In this document: piece after piece, positions 34,746 through 47,977 of the stretch
Position numbering within the stretch: the stretch's first letter is position 1
Layout: every line of letters starts with the position of its first letter
From: Phialocephala subalpina
Lineage: Eukaryota > Ascomycota > Leotiomycetes > Helotiales > Mollisiaceae
NCBI GenBank assembly: GCA_900073065.1
Contig: FJOG01000018.1
Coordinates: 110,184 to 174,183, forward strand
DNA: 64,000 nt
Direction of reading: 5' to 3'
Made by a program: the position numbers and the translations under genes
Notes under the pieces: generated by a model
Databases searched by the model: none
What the model was told of the DNA's origin: nothing
The model's input: the letters and a program-made list of their open reading frames with translations, nothing else

Positions 34746-36048
34746 ATGTCGAACCACAATGCACCTTCAAGTCCTAGTTTGCCATGGCGATTCAGCAGCT
34801 CCTTGATCATGGGCTTAACGGGCGGTCTGTCGAGGAGCTTCTCGTACGGCTTGAATCATATGGAAGTCACCGGGTTAGATAGATTCATAGCGACTTTAGA
34901 CAAAAGGAGAGATGTCGAGAGAAGGGAGAGGGGTTTGATCACTGGTATTTATGGGCATGTTGTCCTTGAAGAGAACGTTTCGCTGACAGGTATCATTAGT
35001 ATCGAATCACGTTAGCGTGTGAGTTATCTGCCGCGTATCTTCTTGGAGCGATACTCATTCGATGCGTCTGCAGAATGGATGATCCTTTAATTTGGGGAGC
35101 CTTGCCTTACAAATATTCCTTCAATCCTTCGAACCATAGATGGAGTTTGGGGAGTTATGATATTTGCTTCCAGAACGCGTAATGCCACCCATCTGCACCT
35201 ATACAGACTTCCCGCTAATGATATTTTCCATCAACAGAGCCCTCACCACATTCTTCAACATTGGCCAAGTCCTCCCTACCCACCGTAGCAACCATTCAGT
35301 CCACGGCGGTCTTTTCCAACCTACAATAGCACAAACAATCCGCCTCCTCTCCTCCCAACCTTTTGCCCGACCTCCTCCTTCCCATAACCCTACCTCGAAC
35401 CCCTTCGAAACACCTGACCCTTTCACATCCGGTAGCCTCACATACTCCACAGATGGAGTCGACTCCTTCCCCTCCCCCGCCTTCTACCCCTCCCGAAAAC
35501 ACTCCTGGGTCCACATCTTTCCTGAAGGTCGCGTACATCAGCACCCGCACAAGACCATGCGATACTTCAAATGGGGCATATCTCGTCTGATTCTAGAATC
35601 TGAACCCCTGCCAGAGATAATACCTATCTTCATTGATGGAAACCAGGAGGTGATGCACGAGTCGAGAGAATGGCCGCGATTCATACCTAGACCGGGGAAG
35701 AAGATCAAGATTGCGTTTGGGGAGAGTGTTGATGGAGAGAAGGTGTTTGGGGAGTTGAGGGCGAAGTGGAAGAGGTTGGTGAAGCTGCAGAAAGAGGCTT
35801 TGATGAAGAAGGGGGAGTCGACGGACTGGGAGATGGGAGAGTTGACGGAGGGGTTGAAATACAGCAGGGAAGCGGTCGAGTTGAGGAAGGAGGTGACAAT
35901 GAGAGTGCGGAACGAAGTCTTGAAGCTCAGGAAGAGCTTGGGATATCCGGATGAGGATTCAAAACAAGGCTTGGTGGAGACATGGTTTGAAGAAGGTCCG
36001 AAGAAAACTGGGAAGATGGAGGATGGTTCCTGGGTTGGAAATACCTAA
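34746..36048 (+). CDS. TAZ1: Tafazzin, cardiolipin-remodelling acyltransferase
   Basis: Four exons: 34746-34944, 35000-35018, 35074-35178 and 35238-36048; 377 aa. All introns keep phase (branch CTGAC in the first). Tafazzin transfers acyl chains between phospholipids and cardiolipin at mitochondrial membranes. The catalytic HX4D motif reads NHVSVMDDPLIWG. Its His is encoded in the 19-nt exon 2 and its Asp at the start of exon 3. Other signatures are WSLGSYDICFQN, FFNIGQVLPTHR, HGGLFQPTI, WVHIFPEGRVHQ and FKWGISRLILE. A Ser/Pro-rich insertion (about residues 180-225) lies between the usual blocks. The C-terminal part after PGKKIKIAFGE is a long charged region. The start at 34746 is preferred; an in-frame ATG at 34692 would add 18 residues. 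Confidence 0.92.
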
Positions 36049-36448
36049 AATAGCTGTACAAAGAACGGAGGCGTGTATAATCACAAGATGGGGCAACTTG
36101 GCTAGAGAAAAGGTTACAATCTTGGCACCGTCATCTCGCCCAGTCCTCGACAAATATCTACCAAGGAGCTTACGTGATCAGTCGTAGCGTTCATGGAGAA
36201 GATATTCTCAACCCGGGTCTGTGGGTGAGGCCTGGGCTCCTGAGGTGAACGAAGCTGTACATGCATATGCATGCACCCTTTTTCGGACTAGCTTCACTGC
36301 CTTACCTCCAACCGCATCTTCGATAGAAGGTGCGCGTCGCTCACAGCCTTTCACCGTCACAATTCTCCCAGCCTCCTTCTTTCGCCGCCTAAGCCAATCC
36401 TTCTCGCACGGAAGCGTCAACATCTAATGCCTTACCGCAGCATGCACG
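36049..36448. other. Intergenic, nothing recognised
   Basis: Spacer between tafazzin and the HET gene. Confidence 0.5.
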
Positions 36449-36568
36449 TTGCTGCCTGACATAATTACGAACAGGCGCAATAATGAGCTCGCCCTTACCA
36501 CACCACAATCTCGCATCAGCGAATCCAGGAAACCAACTCCTGGGAGAGGAGAGGATCATTCCCTCGAA

Positions 36569-38774
36569 ATGACTTCCAAATCGTACAACAGCTTATGCGG
36601 CCCTTGCAGGGATATCATCAACACAATTCGAGAGGTAGATTGGTACACAGACCTTGCACATCATCGTTCCATTGAGACATTGAAAACGTCTGCAAAGGAA
36701 GCTTGCGGTGTTTGTACTGTCATTCTGGAGTATGTACTCAGTAGTGCATTTCAGCACGAGACTGAGTTGACCGACAAGCTATTTCCCATCAAATGCGAGT
36801 CCGATACGTCCTCGGCAAGTTGGCAAAGCTCCTTCGAGCTGAGATTTACGTCTTCGTTGGTTGAGAATCTAGATTTAAAGTTTACATTTGAGTCCATGGA
36901 GGAAACTCTTGGTTCGTTCGGAGGCACACTAGATTGTCCCACCTTTCATCAAAATATCAGGCTTACACATGCGGACAGGGAACCAAAGTGAATACATTCC
37001 TTCAAATACAACAGACTCTCCTCAGAGCTGGGAGTTGATAGGTCAGTGGTTGAAGCAGTGCACCGAACATCATGGTCGATGCAATGCCACTGTTCCAGAA
37101 TCTTGGGCTCCAACTCGGCTTCTCGATATCGGCACGGACAACGATGGGTATGTGCGCTTGGTAGAGCGTGACAGCTTGCTTCCGGGACAGCCTTACGCAA
37201 CGCTCTCACACTGCTGGGGCAAGATCCAACTAATCATGACTACAATGAGGACTATTTCTGAGCATCTTAAAGGCATCAATAATGAAGATCTCCCGAAAAC
37301 TTTCAAAGACGCCATCCGAATCGCTCGGTCACTCGGTCTCAGATACCTGTGGATAGACTCATTGTGCATTGTGCAGGATTCGAAAGATGACTGGGTCCAT
37401 GAGGCGGACATAATGAGTAAAGTCTATCGATACGCTTTCATCAACATAGCTGCTACCGGAGCCGCGCAGAGCAATGAAGGCTGCTTCTGGGAGCGGGATC
37501 CTCGAGTTGTCCTTCCTACTGAATGTTCCATTCAATGGAGTAGTTGTACGTCGGGCAAACGCACAAGGTACTGTGCCGTTCCTGAATCTGATGTATGGGC
37601 TCAGAAGCTCGTAAGCCAGCCACTGAACACGCGTTGTTGGGTACTCCAAGAGCGAATACTGTCGCCTCGAGTTTTGCATTTTGGGAGTGAGCAGCTCTTT
37701 TGGGAGTGTCGAGAGTTTGTAGCATGCGAAACATATCCTCGTGGACTACCTTCGAGCCTCCGTGGCAACACAATTATCGACATAAAGTCTTTAGATCTTG
37801 GCGACGAACTCCGAGATAATGGTTGGCCTGCTAAATACATCTCGAAAAACTCAACGGCAGGCCGAACCCTGTTAAGGAAACTTTGGGACGGTGTCACGGA
37901 ATTAGTCAGACCCGTGACAGTCCAGGAAGTTACGCTGAAATCGAGCATGAACAATGCATCTGTGTACCGAGACTGGGACGCAGTCGTTGAACTGTACTCT
38001 CTTGGAGCCCTGACGTTCCAAAAAGACAAACTTGTTGCCCTTTCAGGCCTCGCAAGTGCAATCTTCATTGGGGAGCGGAACACATCTGCGGACGGATATC
38101 TTGCGGGGCTCTGGCACTCGTCCCTTCCATCCCACCTCCTTTGGATAGCCGAAAAAACGACAGTAACGCGACAGTCTTACTGGCAAAGAAAAAACAAAGT
38201 CCTGGTACCAAGTAGATACGAAGACTACATCGCACCGTCGTGGTCTTGGGCCTCCCTGGAAGGCAAGATCTCACTCACGTGGTGCGTCCACAACTATGAT
38301 CCAAGGGACTACCTTGCCAGACTGGAAGGTGCAGAGGTGACATGGTCAAGTATGGGTGCAAGATTTGGCCAAGTCGATTCTGGATTCTTGAAGCTTTCTG
38401 GACCGCTTGCATCTGTGTTCTGGGAAAGGGTCAATAATCCCGCCTTGCCTTATCCCTCCGCTGCAACAATAACGCACATCTTTCCCAGAGGCACTGATGG
38501 CTATACCTCTGTAGAAATCCGCCCACGAATCCGCAATGCTGTTGAGGCTCTCTTTGATACTGTCGCAGATGATATCCCTAAAGAACTTGTTCTTCTACCT
38601 ATCGTTGGAATCACGAAAAGAACGGCACATCAGACTGAAACGGTCATTGGATTGGTACTCCAACAGCGAGGAGATACAGGAGAATATTCACGTCTCGGAT
38701 TCTTCTACACTACCAGGACTCAGCCATGCAGAATTCTTCGAAACATGCCTCGGCAGACTATTACCATAATCTAG
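36569..38774 (+). CDS. HET-domain (heterokaryon incompatibility) protein
   Basis: Exons 36569-36911 and 36961-38774 with a 49-bp intron (GTTCGT donor, ATCAG acceptor) restore one frame of about 718 aa. An in-frame ATG at 36449 would add 40 residues. The HET domain begins at YATLSHCWGK (about 37198) and includes KTFKDAIRIARSLGLRYLWIDSLCIVQD and MSKVYRYAFINIAATGA. Further on are NTRCWVLQERILSPRVLHFG, FWECREF and the C-terminal APSWSWASLEG, all typical of fungal HET proteins. HET domains carry TIR-like folds and trigger cell death after fusion of incompatible strains. Which partner it recognises is unknown. The N-terminal cysteine pairs (CGPC, CGVC) are usual in this subfamily. The intron donor is weak; a frameshift at about 36990 is the alternative. 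Confidence 0.85.
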
Positions 38775-39238
38775 TTATAGTAGGGCCATAAGTGCCACAT
38801 GATGCTTAGTCGAAGAGAGGAATTCTTTTGGCTCGGCCGTCTAAAAATAGTCTCTAAGAGACAGCTAGGACAATTATTAGACTTTGGGACATTTATACTT
38901 CACAAGGCATAAAGGCGAGTTTCCAGAATAATCGAAACATAAAGTTATTTACACGAACAACGCTTATATGCACAAATCAATATTTACCTCTTGCATCTCC
39001 TCCCAGCTATCTACATAACTAATGCGCTTACACCTTACAATACATACATCACGAATTTATAGATATACCACAAAGCTCAACTATAACTATATATTTACAA
39101 CTTTGTACACATTTACAGTTTGCCTTTCGTACTTGGGCTCTGCCTAATCATTACTATTCGAATTCTAGGCCTCCTCGTCATTTATAATAAATCTTCTAGA
39201 TTATGGGATCAAAGGCCCATGGTCCCTCAAAATTTATC
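38775..39238. other. Intergenic, increasingly AT-rich
   Basis: 3' flank of the HET gene leading into the transposon block. No gene seen. Confidence 0.5.
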
Positions 39239-39793
39239 TTAGGCTGCTCGTGGGGGGGCCCATAGGGGAAGTTTCAAAATTTTATTCTACTTACAAATAC
39301 TCTATGGAGTAAAGATATATTATTACTTCCCCTATGGAGAAACCCATGGGGCTTAACGGGGCCCTATAGTGTTTTTCACAAAATGCACAAAATAAGTATA
39401 AAACACGTAAAAAAACACGTAGAAATACGTGTAAAATAAGTAAATAAACAAATTTAATTTAATGCGTTTTTACGTATTAAGTATTTATATCTCGAGTAAT
39501 TTAAGCTCGAGATTCGAGCTTGAATATCAGCGAACTTTTTTTCAAGTGCTACATAGAACTTGAATTAGTAGTCGGCTATATTATAACTATCTCGAGTCGA
39601 GAGATTTATTTTTATTTCCGATATTTTTGCGATTTGCTTATTTATTTAATAATTTTTTAATCGATTCTAAAACCGATTAGATTATTTTAAAGCGCTCGTA
39701 TTTATTTATTTATATTACGGAAGGCATAAGAATCGATCCACAAACTAGAGAGTAGCTGCCAGAGAGTAGCTATTAAAGCCTAATACGGCTATT

Positions 39794-39957
39794 TGTCGTA
39801 GGGCGCTGTCACGTGCGGCACGTGCGCCCCTAGCTCAGCTGGCGGCCGAGCCTCATCAAGAACCGAGTAGCCGCTCGACTTCTTCTCTCAAGTTTCAGTA
39901 ATCTAATTGTATTAACTTGCTCCCTGATCTTAACCCTTTTTGGTGACCCCTTTTATA
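39794..39957 (+). repeat. 5' LTR of the Gypsy element
   Basis: 164 bp, GC-rich for this block. It has two CACGTG palindromes nine bases apart near 39810-39824, enclosed by an inverted repeat (TAGGGCGC ... GCGCCCCTA). Next comes a stretch TAGCTCAGCTGG (about 39831-39842) that matches a tRNA A-box. These are candidate promoter elements. Confidence 0.9.
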
Positions 39958-39983
39958 GTCTGAAACTTCTTTTTTGGATCGGC

Positions 39984-42146
39984 ATGGCAAGCGATATACT
40001 TACTTTTAGCGAATTACGGTCAAGAAAACAAATTGCGCCCGAGGCGAAAGTACCCGACCGAACCGACTTAACTACCACTCAGTTTTATCCCATAGACCCC
40101 GGAGTCTCCCGGGAGAGAGTTTCGCTTGTCCATAGAGAACGACGGACCCCAACGCGCACTAAACCGCCGACGAGCTGGGCCTGTCGAGTTAGATGCAGCT
40201 AGGGAGGCAGAAATCGAGGACCTCTGGGTAAGACGGGAAGGAATAAGGGGCCTGAACCTAGGAACACCAAGTAGTAGTCGGGCTGGTATAGCACACTCCA
40301 CGATGCCCCCATAAAGCTAGCATAAAGAGGAGGAGGAGGGAAACTAATTCCAAGACGAGTATTCCCACCACGAAGGTTCCCCCCGCCGCTCGGAATACTT
40401 TCACTATGATAACGGATCTCTTTGCTATAGCTCGCAAAATTCTCACTATGGCTCTTATATCTCTACCGAATCCTAACGCATTATTAGGTAGCAGTAAGAG
40501 GAGCTATAAATCATGCGAGAACAAAATGCATAGTTATAATAAAGCCTAGAATTAAGCGTATTGCGGGAAAGGAATACTAAGTTGGAATAACGGCTCGAGG
40601 CAATAGAGAGGGTACAAATAGACGGCTCTCGACTACGAGCGCCTAGCGCCCCCATGATGACGGGATAATTTCCAGGATTATAGAGATAACTACCACCTAG
40701 CTTGTGAGGCCCTTCTTCTTTTATAGGAGCATTTAGCGCATTAATATTTAACTTATTGGTACTTAATGCTCTTAGATCCCGGGAACGCCCTAAGGTAAAA
40801 TAGCTTTTTATTTTTATTTCGCCGAAGAATAATATTAGAATTTGGATCATGGAAACCAAGGATTACTTCTTGGCCGAGAGTATTATAGATAGCTAATTAC
40901 AGGCGGTTTTCGCTCGAAATTACGTTTTGCCAGCGATTAAGAAACGAATTATAATAGTTTATATAAATAATAATTAAACTAAAATAATCAAATTTAATAA
41001 CTAGGAATTACTTAAAAAATAATTATTCGCGGAGTATAATCCACGATTAACGTTAATAAAGGCGAATATAAAGATAAATAATTATAAGATATTTATAAAT
41101 TAGTTAATATAAAACTTTATTAATTACTTCGAGTTATATTTTTAGGATATTTTATGGGGATATAAAAACTAATCGATTTGGTCGAATTATTAATTAAAGC
41201 TAATAAAGCTTATTTTGGAACGGATATTTATAATATTAAACGGGTATATACTATAAATTTACGCGGGCCTAAAGGAAGTAATTCGCGCCGCGGAGGATTT
41301 TATACGTATTACGAATCGATTTTTTACTCCTGCTTAGCGCAAACTTCTTTATACTTATAATTAAGCAGGAAATTTATTAGGTTTGATAGCCCGATTATAA
41401 GCTCGAATATAACGCCCTAATAACCCCGGAAGCCCCTTGGTGACTTTACTAGGAATAAGAGAAAGAATCCGCAATTATTATACCTAAAGATCTTAGCCGA
41501 TTAAAGGAAAAGGTTGCGATAAAAGAAGGTATACTTTAAGTATTACTAAGTAGGATATTTCGCAAACTAATATTCTCAGGGAAACGATCGCCCTCCCCGC
41601 TAATAAAGGCAATGGATCTACTAAAAAGCGTTTTTATCTTATTATTATTTACGCGTTATATGGAAATATAAGAAAACGAGATTAAATTACCTAAGAGAAA
41701 AATATAATATACGTTAAATTAAGATAAAATTATATAATTATTATATATTGAATATTATTCTTTTATAGCGGTATTATAATTACTAATTATCTCGATATTA
41801 TTACCTATTTAAAGACTATTAGAATTCGAATAACTCGCGAATATAAGGCTAAGTAACATGGGCCCAAGGGCTTTTAAGGCTAAGAATAAGGCTTTTATAC
41901 GCCGGAATTAGGATTTTAACCCCGATGATATCCTTAATATTATCGAAGTAAATTTGATATTTTATATTTTGCCCTTGAAATTATAAAATAAAGATAATAA
42001 AAGGGTAAAATTATTAGTAATAATTAATTATAAAGCGATTATTAACTTTATTAATATAAATTTATTATTTAGTATTTAAGCGAAAATTAAACACGAATAT
42101 TCTCTAGTAGTTAAAAACGCCTAAGGTAAAATATTAACTTTAATAT
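39984..42146 (+). pseudogene. Gypsy gag region (decayed)
   Basis: ATG at 39984 opens a 72-codon frame (ASDILTFSELRSRKQIAPEA). Frames later break repeatedly. Around 40849-41340 a plus-strand gag-like capsid segment can be followed through stops (METKDYFLAES..., ending AAEDFIRITNRFFTPA). The inner Copia element interrupts the region at 42147. Gag assignment rests on position between LTR and polymerase plus weak composition, so it is tentative. Confidence 0.5.
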
Positions 42147-42336
42147 TATCGTTATAATCGGAGATACGTATTACTTAGGTATACGCGTTTATAATAAAGG
42201 GTAATCGTAAAGTAAGGTTAAAGTTCTGGTTCATTATTATTATTTTCTCGAGTCTAAGAGCTCGAGGTTTACTTTCTTATAGAGAGTATACTCACGCTAG
42301 GCATATAGCCTAAAACACATAATATTTATTCTAATA
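42147..42336 (-). repeat. LTR of the nested Copia element (3' LTR by coding strand)
   Basis: 190 bp, partner of 48377-48566. Contains the block CTCGAGTCTAAGAGCTCGAG shared by both copies. Confidence 0.88.
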
Positions 42337-42649
42337 CTAAGCATATTTAAAAGTAGTGCTATTATTGTCGGTATAATCATGTGATCGCTTAGCGATGGGA
42401 TGGAGGGGCGGATTCAGGGGTGGATGGAGGGGTGGAGCTCTGATCTCCATCACCCTAGCAACCATTGTCTCAGTATCATTTCCTTAATTATATAGATAGT
42501 TAGGTGCCCCTTCTGGAAAGGGGCAGACAGACGAGACAGAATATATTCATTGACACCAGACTAAGATCTTAGTATTTGATGATGACCCTCGGACGTTCCA
42601 ACAATTATATCAAAAATATCAAAACGCTAACTTTCTTCCTTTTTTTTTA

Positions 42650-45600
42650 CCTTAAGCTTTTATACCGCGTTTTACCCACTCCGTAGCTTTGATATTAAGC
42701 TTATTCGAGTCGAATAAATCTCTTAAAGCTTGATAAGGCTTAGATTTTGTTATAGCGTCCGCGGGGTTATTATCTCCATTAATCCACTTAATCTTAGTAA
42801 TCTCCCTACGCTCGTATAACTAACGTAGGCATATAAGGTCCACTATTAATCTCTTCTCTTGCGTTATCCCTAGCTTAACTAGGTAATCGTAGAATGATTT
42901 CGAGTTAATATAAATTATAAGTAAAAGTACCAGGTAATCGAGGATTTTCTCGATAATAGCTTTGATGGAAGTTATTATATCGAAACTATGGCTTATAGCA
43001 TATAGCTCGGAAGCTAATACGCTACGCGTAACTTTCTTATACTTAGTCGATAATTAGTAAACGATATTTGCGTTATTATTTTGGTTTGCGAGCGTGATAA
43101 TATAGCTAATTTAAGAGGTGAAATTGCTATTATTCGCAAAAGAGGCGTTAGTAAAAATAATAAGTCTAAGAGATCTTTTATCGAGCTAAATAAATCTTAG
43201 TTTTCTGGCGGGGTTTTGTATTTGCCATTTGATACGCTTGTTAAGCTGCTTAATCTCCTTCTTTCCGGGGTTAAGAGTCTAAGTAGCAAAAGATAGGTCG
43301 AAGGTAGCCTCTGGCTAAGAAACTATAGTAATATAGGCACCTCGTGCTCTCTGTGCTACGTATTAATCTCTTGGTGATACGCTTTACCGGGTTATACCTC
43401 TCGAACTAATAAGATCGGCCGTGGTTTCTTTGATTAGTCGTAATACCTTGGATTGTTATTTTTGCGTTAGCGTAATAGACTTATCCTTGGTGAGAGTAAT
43501 TAGTCCTCCGTTGAACTTAAGTGGCGTAGCGGTTATTAAGATCTCTTTACCTTTGGCTAGGAAGTTAGCCTTATCTAACTTCTCTTGCTCGGCCTGAGCA
43601 AACTCCTTGTTTGCGAGAAACAAGGTGTTATCCGTTTGTAGGCCGACGACGCCAAAGTAATTTATCGTGTTTGCGTAAAGAAGGCAGGGGTCATAGGTTA
43701 ATTAGCTCATATTTAGCTTCTCTAAGTAGTGTTTATAGTAGGTGCCGAACTAGTAATTTCCGGCTTTTAGAACATTATATAGTGGCTTGATAACCTTGAG
43801 GATATAACTATTCTATTGCTTTATTTCCTTTGGTAGTCTAACGTAAAAGTCTCGATTTAACTTCGTAGTTAACTAAGTGTAAGCTTGCGTAATATCTCTC
43901 AAGTAAAGGCCGTTCTCCGGGAAGGTTACTACAAGAGCTAGCATTAATCTCTGGCTAACTCGCTGAATAGTTAGAAACTAAGTAAGAACGAGGGATTTCT
44001 CTATATTGTTATAAGCTTGGATTATAAGCCTAGACTTCTCGAAAGCCTTATTAATGCCCTCGTTTTTGATCTAGTCGACGAACTTAGAGTTAAAAATCTT
44101 AAGGCCGTTAGGTATATCGTTTGAGCTAACTAGGTTAAATACTCCGCGCTCGATTAGGCCATTAATTTCCAACTAGCGGGAGTTTCTAAACTTAATGTAG
44201 CCTTCTGATTAAACGTAAACCGTAAGGTTAATAGCAGTTGCGTTCGCGTTTTTCCTAAGTCTATTACTCCGACGAGCTAGTGGTTGCGGTTATTCTCGTT
44301 CGGTGGAAATCCCTGGCTAAATTTCCGGTTAAGTTTCCGTTCGAGACTCGTTTGGCTAGTCGTAAATCTTATCTTCTGGGTCTTAGTAATATGGTTTTAT
44401 TACCGTAGAACGAAATGAGGTTAATCCACTTGGCAAATTAATATTATAATCTTTTCCACTAATTCTAAGTAAATTATATGGGCCCTTTTATTAGCTGGCT
44501 TTACCGCTAGGGGTCTTTTTCCAAACTAGGACTTAAGAGTTAATTTCTAAACCTTTGAGATTTGTAATATTAGGGCCGTTTTGATGGTGAAGTGCGTTAG
44601 AAATTTATCTCTTAGCTCTTAGCTTACGGATTTCGTTTATAGCCTTTTTGAGGGTAATTACTCGCTAGATAATATTACTTGATAGGGCATTATACTTGAT
44701 TATTCTCGGGTAGGCGCCAAAAACAAAGAGAATAAAGATAATACTATTAGGTCTAACTATATCGTTAATAGCTTTAAAAGCTATCTGGAGAGCTATATTT
44801 CTCTGGAAATCTAATAATTCTTGGGTTATAATTTTATAAGCTTTGTGGATAGGGCCATGATATCTCTCTATAATACCTATTAAGTTATAGGCCTTAACTG
44901 GGATACTTTTAGTAGTGATTCCGAGGGATTTAACATGCTATTTAAACTTACTGCTAATAAAATTCTTTCTGGCATTATAAGTAATTATATTTAGAAGTCC
45001 TAAATATATATTAATCTAAATCTAGCGTAGCGTATCCCAGGTGTATTTTGCAGAAATATTCTTAAGAAACTTCCCGTTTTGAAATCTTGTAATTTCGTTT
45101 ATAATATAAAGTAATAAAATATTCTTAATATATATAATATTAATTAAAACGTAATAATTAAACTTTATATCCTCTCGGATAATAAAGCGAAATCTTCCGG
45201 GAAAGCTATTATGCTTCTGGCAATAATAGTAATATTTTATTAAATACTCCAAGATTTCCTTGTTAATATTATAATTAGCGCGTTTAAGTATTCGCTGGAG
45301 TCTATGAATTAATAGGTGGCCAAAGCAACGGTAAAAACGCTTAAATTTTGTCTCCGTCAAATAGTAGGGGTTCTAATAGATTGATTACTTTAGGAAAGAG
45401 TATAAGGCCTTATTTTATAAGAGAAATAAGTGGCCGAACCAACGGATAATTAGAAATTCCCGAGTTAGCGTAATTAGTACGTTTCTAAGGTTATTATACT
45501 ATACCCTAAGTTTGTTTATATCCGCGAGACAAAGTAGGAAAGGGGTATTAGTTTCTATTACGTGGAATTCCGTAGCGCTAATAAGTAAATTGATTTTGAT

Positions 45601-47740
45601 AAAACCTACGGAAGAAATTATTCCGATTCTAAACTTAATCTAAATAACGCCTTTAATTAAGATATTAAGTATAATAGTCTCGTCGATAACCTGGTAAACT
45701 AAATACTAATTATAGTTAATTATTAATCTTATAAACGCTTTTATATCGATTATAATTCCGAAGAATTTATTAGACGTATAGCGTTTATAAGGTCTATTAA
45801 CGAATATCTCCATTAAACCGGGGAAATTATTCGTGCTTTTAAGTTCTCTTAAAACCATCTTATGAGTGGTCAATTCGTTGCTCAAGTAAATAAAGATTTC
45901 CTCGGCGTCGAATATTAAGATAAAGCCAAAAGAAATAAGGAATAAATAGCTCTTATTATTATTACGTAGATTATAATCTTAATTATTATCCTTAAGTGTA
46001 ATTAATTAGAAAACCTCGTTTATATCATTAATATTATCGTTATTTTCCGTGCCTTCAAATTTAATAATATATTATTTGAATTTTTATTCGAAGTTACGAT
46101 TAAACTTATTATTAAATCTAGTGGAGTATTTAGACTTAAACTAGTCTTTGGACTTTTAGCGCTTTTCGGCGCTATAATTTAATGACTAATAGCTTTCCTT
46201 GTTATATATAAAGTAGTATTTCTTTATAATATTATATAACTAGTTGCGATTATTAAACTTAGGTCAATCGGAACGCTAGTTATTAAACCGATATTTTCTC
46301 TTTATTATATAAGTCGAATTACTAGTCTAATTATAAGAATACTTATATGTTATGATAAACGATTTCATGGCGCTAATAACTCCGGTTAGAGTATTTGGTG
46401 GATTCGAGCAAATAAACTAGCATTCGGGTAAATCTTTACAAGCTAAGATAATCTTATTCGTAAAAATCTCTTCTGCTTAAAGTGTTTTACTAAGACCGTG
46501 ATATAACTCTCGTAACTTCGTGATAAGTAGGTTAAAATAATACTTTGTGGTTTTGCTAGGGTTTTTTATTCTAATAATATTTAAGGTAATATTATTTTAT
46601 TCGAGGAAATTTTATCTTTTATAGTTAATATCCTCGAAGTAATTCTTAATTAACTGGTAAACCTGCTAAAAAAACAGGGATTTCTATTAGATTAAATCCA
46701 TGTAATAATAGCTTATAGTTATTCCCTTTAGTATAATAAGGAAAACCTTAAGATATTCCTCTTAAGGTAAATCGCATTTACTATATATATCGCAAAATAT
46801 AAATAGCTTTAACTAAAAGTTATCACCTTTATTATTATACTTTTATTCTCCGATGTAAATTTTAGTTATATTTCTTATATTTTTACTAAAGTCTAAGTTT
46901 TGCGACAAGTTAAGTAACTTTTAATTATATTAACGTAAGGGTAAAATACGTGGCATTTATTACGATGGGTTATTCTTAATAAGTTGCTTATATTTATGCT
47001 ATTATTATTTAATTACCGGTGGCTAATAAAGTCGAGGATAAATATAAAATTGGGGTTAAGATTATTATTATTATGATTTCTGGAAAAGTAGTAAAAGATT
47101 AGGCTAATAAAGTATTAAGGGCTCAAATTGATCTGATAACTATGAATAAATTAGAGGGTAATTATTTGCAGCGGGTTATTTTCCTTGTTGGTTTTCCATG
47201 AGAGGTTTTTTTGCGTTTATTTTTACGAGTAATTATCGAGGCGTAATTAGTTTAGGTGTAATTAGCCTAAATGAAGTAAATAATCTTCTAGTAGATATTC
47301 CTTTGTTTATTTCCAGACGATGATTAATTTGATGGGACTTAAACGTGTTTTGTTTTATTAACTAATTATTAATAATAATATTTATTTATTTTGTTTATTA
47401 TTTCTCTTCGAGAGTAAGTTTAAGGGCTTTTGCCATATTTTGGCTTTTTGACTCGTTGACTTAAATACCTCTTTGCTTAAGAGTAAAGCGTAAAGTCTTG
47501 AGGAATACTTTCTTAACTTTACTAAATATATTCGTAGTTTATAACTCGAAGTTTTCTTGAAAAGTTTCCCATAGAATATTATTATAAGTATTATTATCCT
47601 CGTATTCTTTGATATAATCTTTAATGTATTACTCTAAGATTTCTGCAGGTATAATATCAAAGTCTAAATTATTTATATCTTAGTAATATTCATTCGAGGC
47701 GATATTATTATTATTATTTATTTTGGTTTATCTTTTTCTT
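42650..47740 (-). pseudogene. Nested Copia gag-pol (decayed, minus strand)
   Basis: Readable landmarks run from right to left. A gag-like region lies at about 47740-46100. The GAG-pre-integrase/integrase start (45360-45022) reads CFGHLLIHRLQRILKRANYN, then YYYYCQKHNSFPGRFRF, NEITRFQNGKFLKNISAK and YTWDTLR. Reverse transcriptase lies at about 44300-43000, and a C-terminus near 42790-42660 reads WINGDNNPADAITKSKPYQAL. Integrase upstream of reverse transcriptase places it in Ty1/Copia. It is distinct from the first Copia element by sequence and LTR. Stops are dense throughout except in the 112-codon integrase stretch. Confidence 0.8.
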
Positions 47741-47977
47741 TTTTTCCTCCGTAAGTATATTCTTTCCCTCCCCTTTATGTGTATATATAGCCATTTTCCT
47801 ATGGGCTTTTATCGGAGTATAAAAATAGGTAAATAGGTAAGAAATTCATAAAAGCCGCAAAATTAATATCGCAAAGTATCGTAATTCGGTGATTCGATAA
47901 TAATTGCAAAAAGCGCAAAGTAAATAGCGCAAATTCTATTACTTGTCGTAATAATAACTAACTCGGTCTTAAGGTCT

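Noticed and set aside
45022..45360. Stand-alone gene of 112 codons
   Set aside because: It is the integrase part of the nested Copia element that happens to lack stops.
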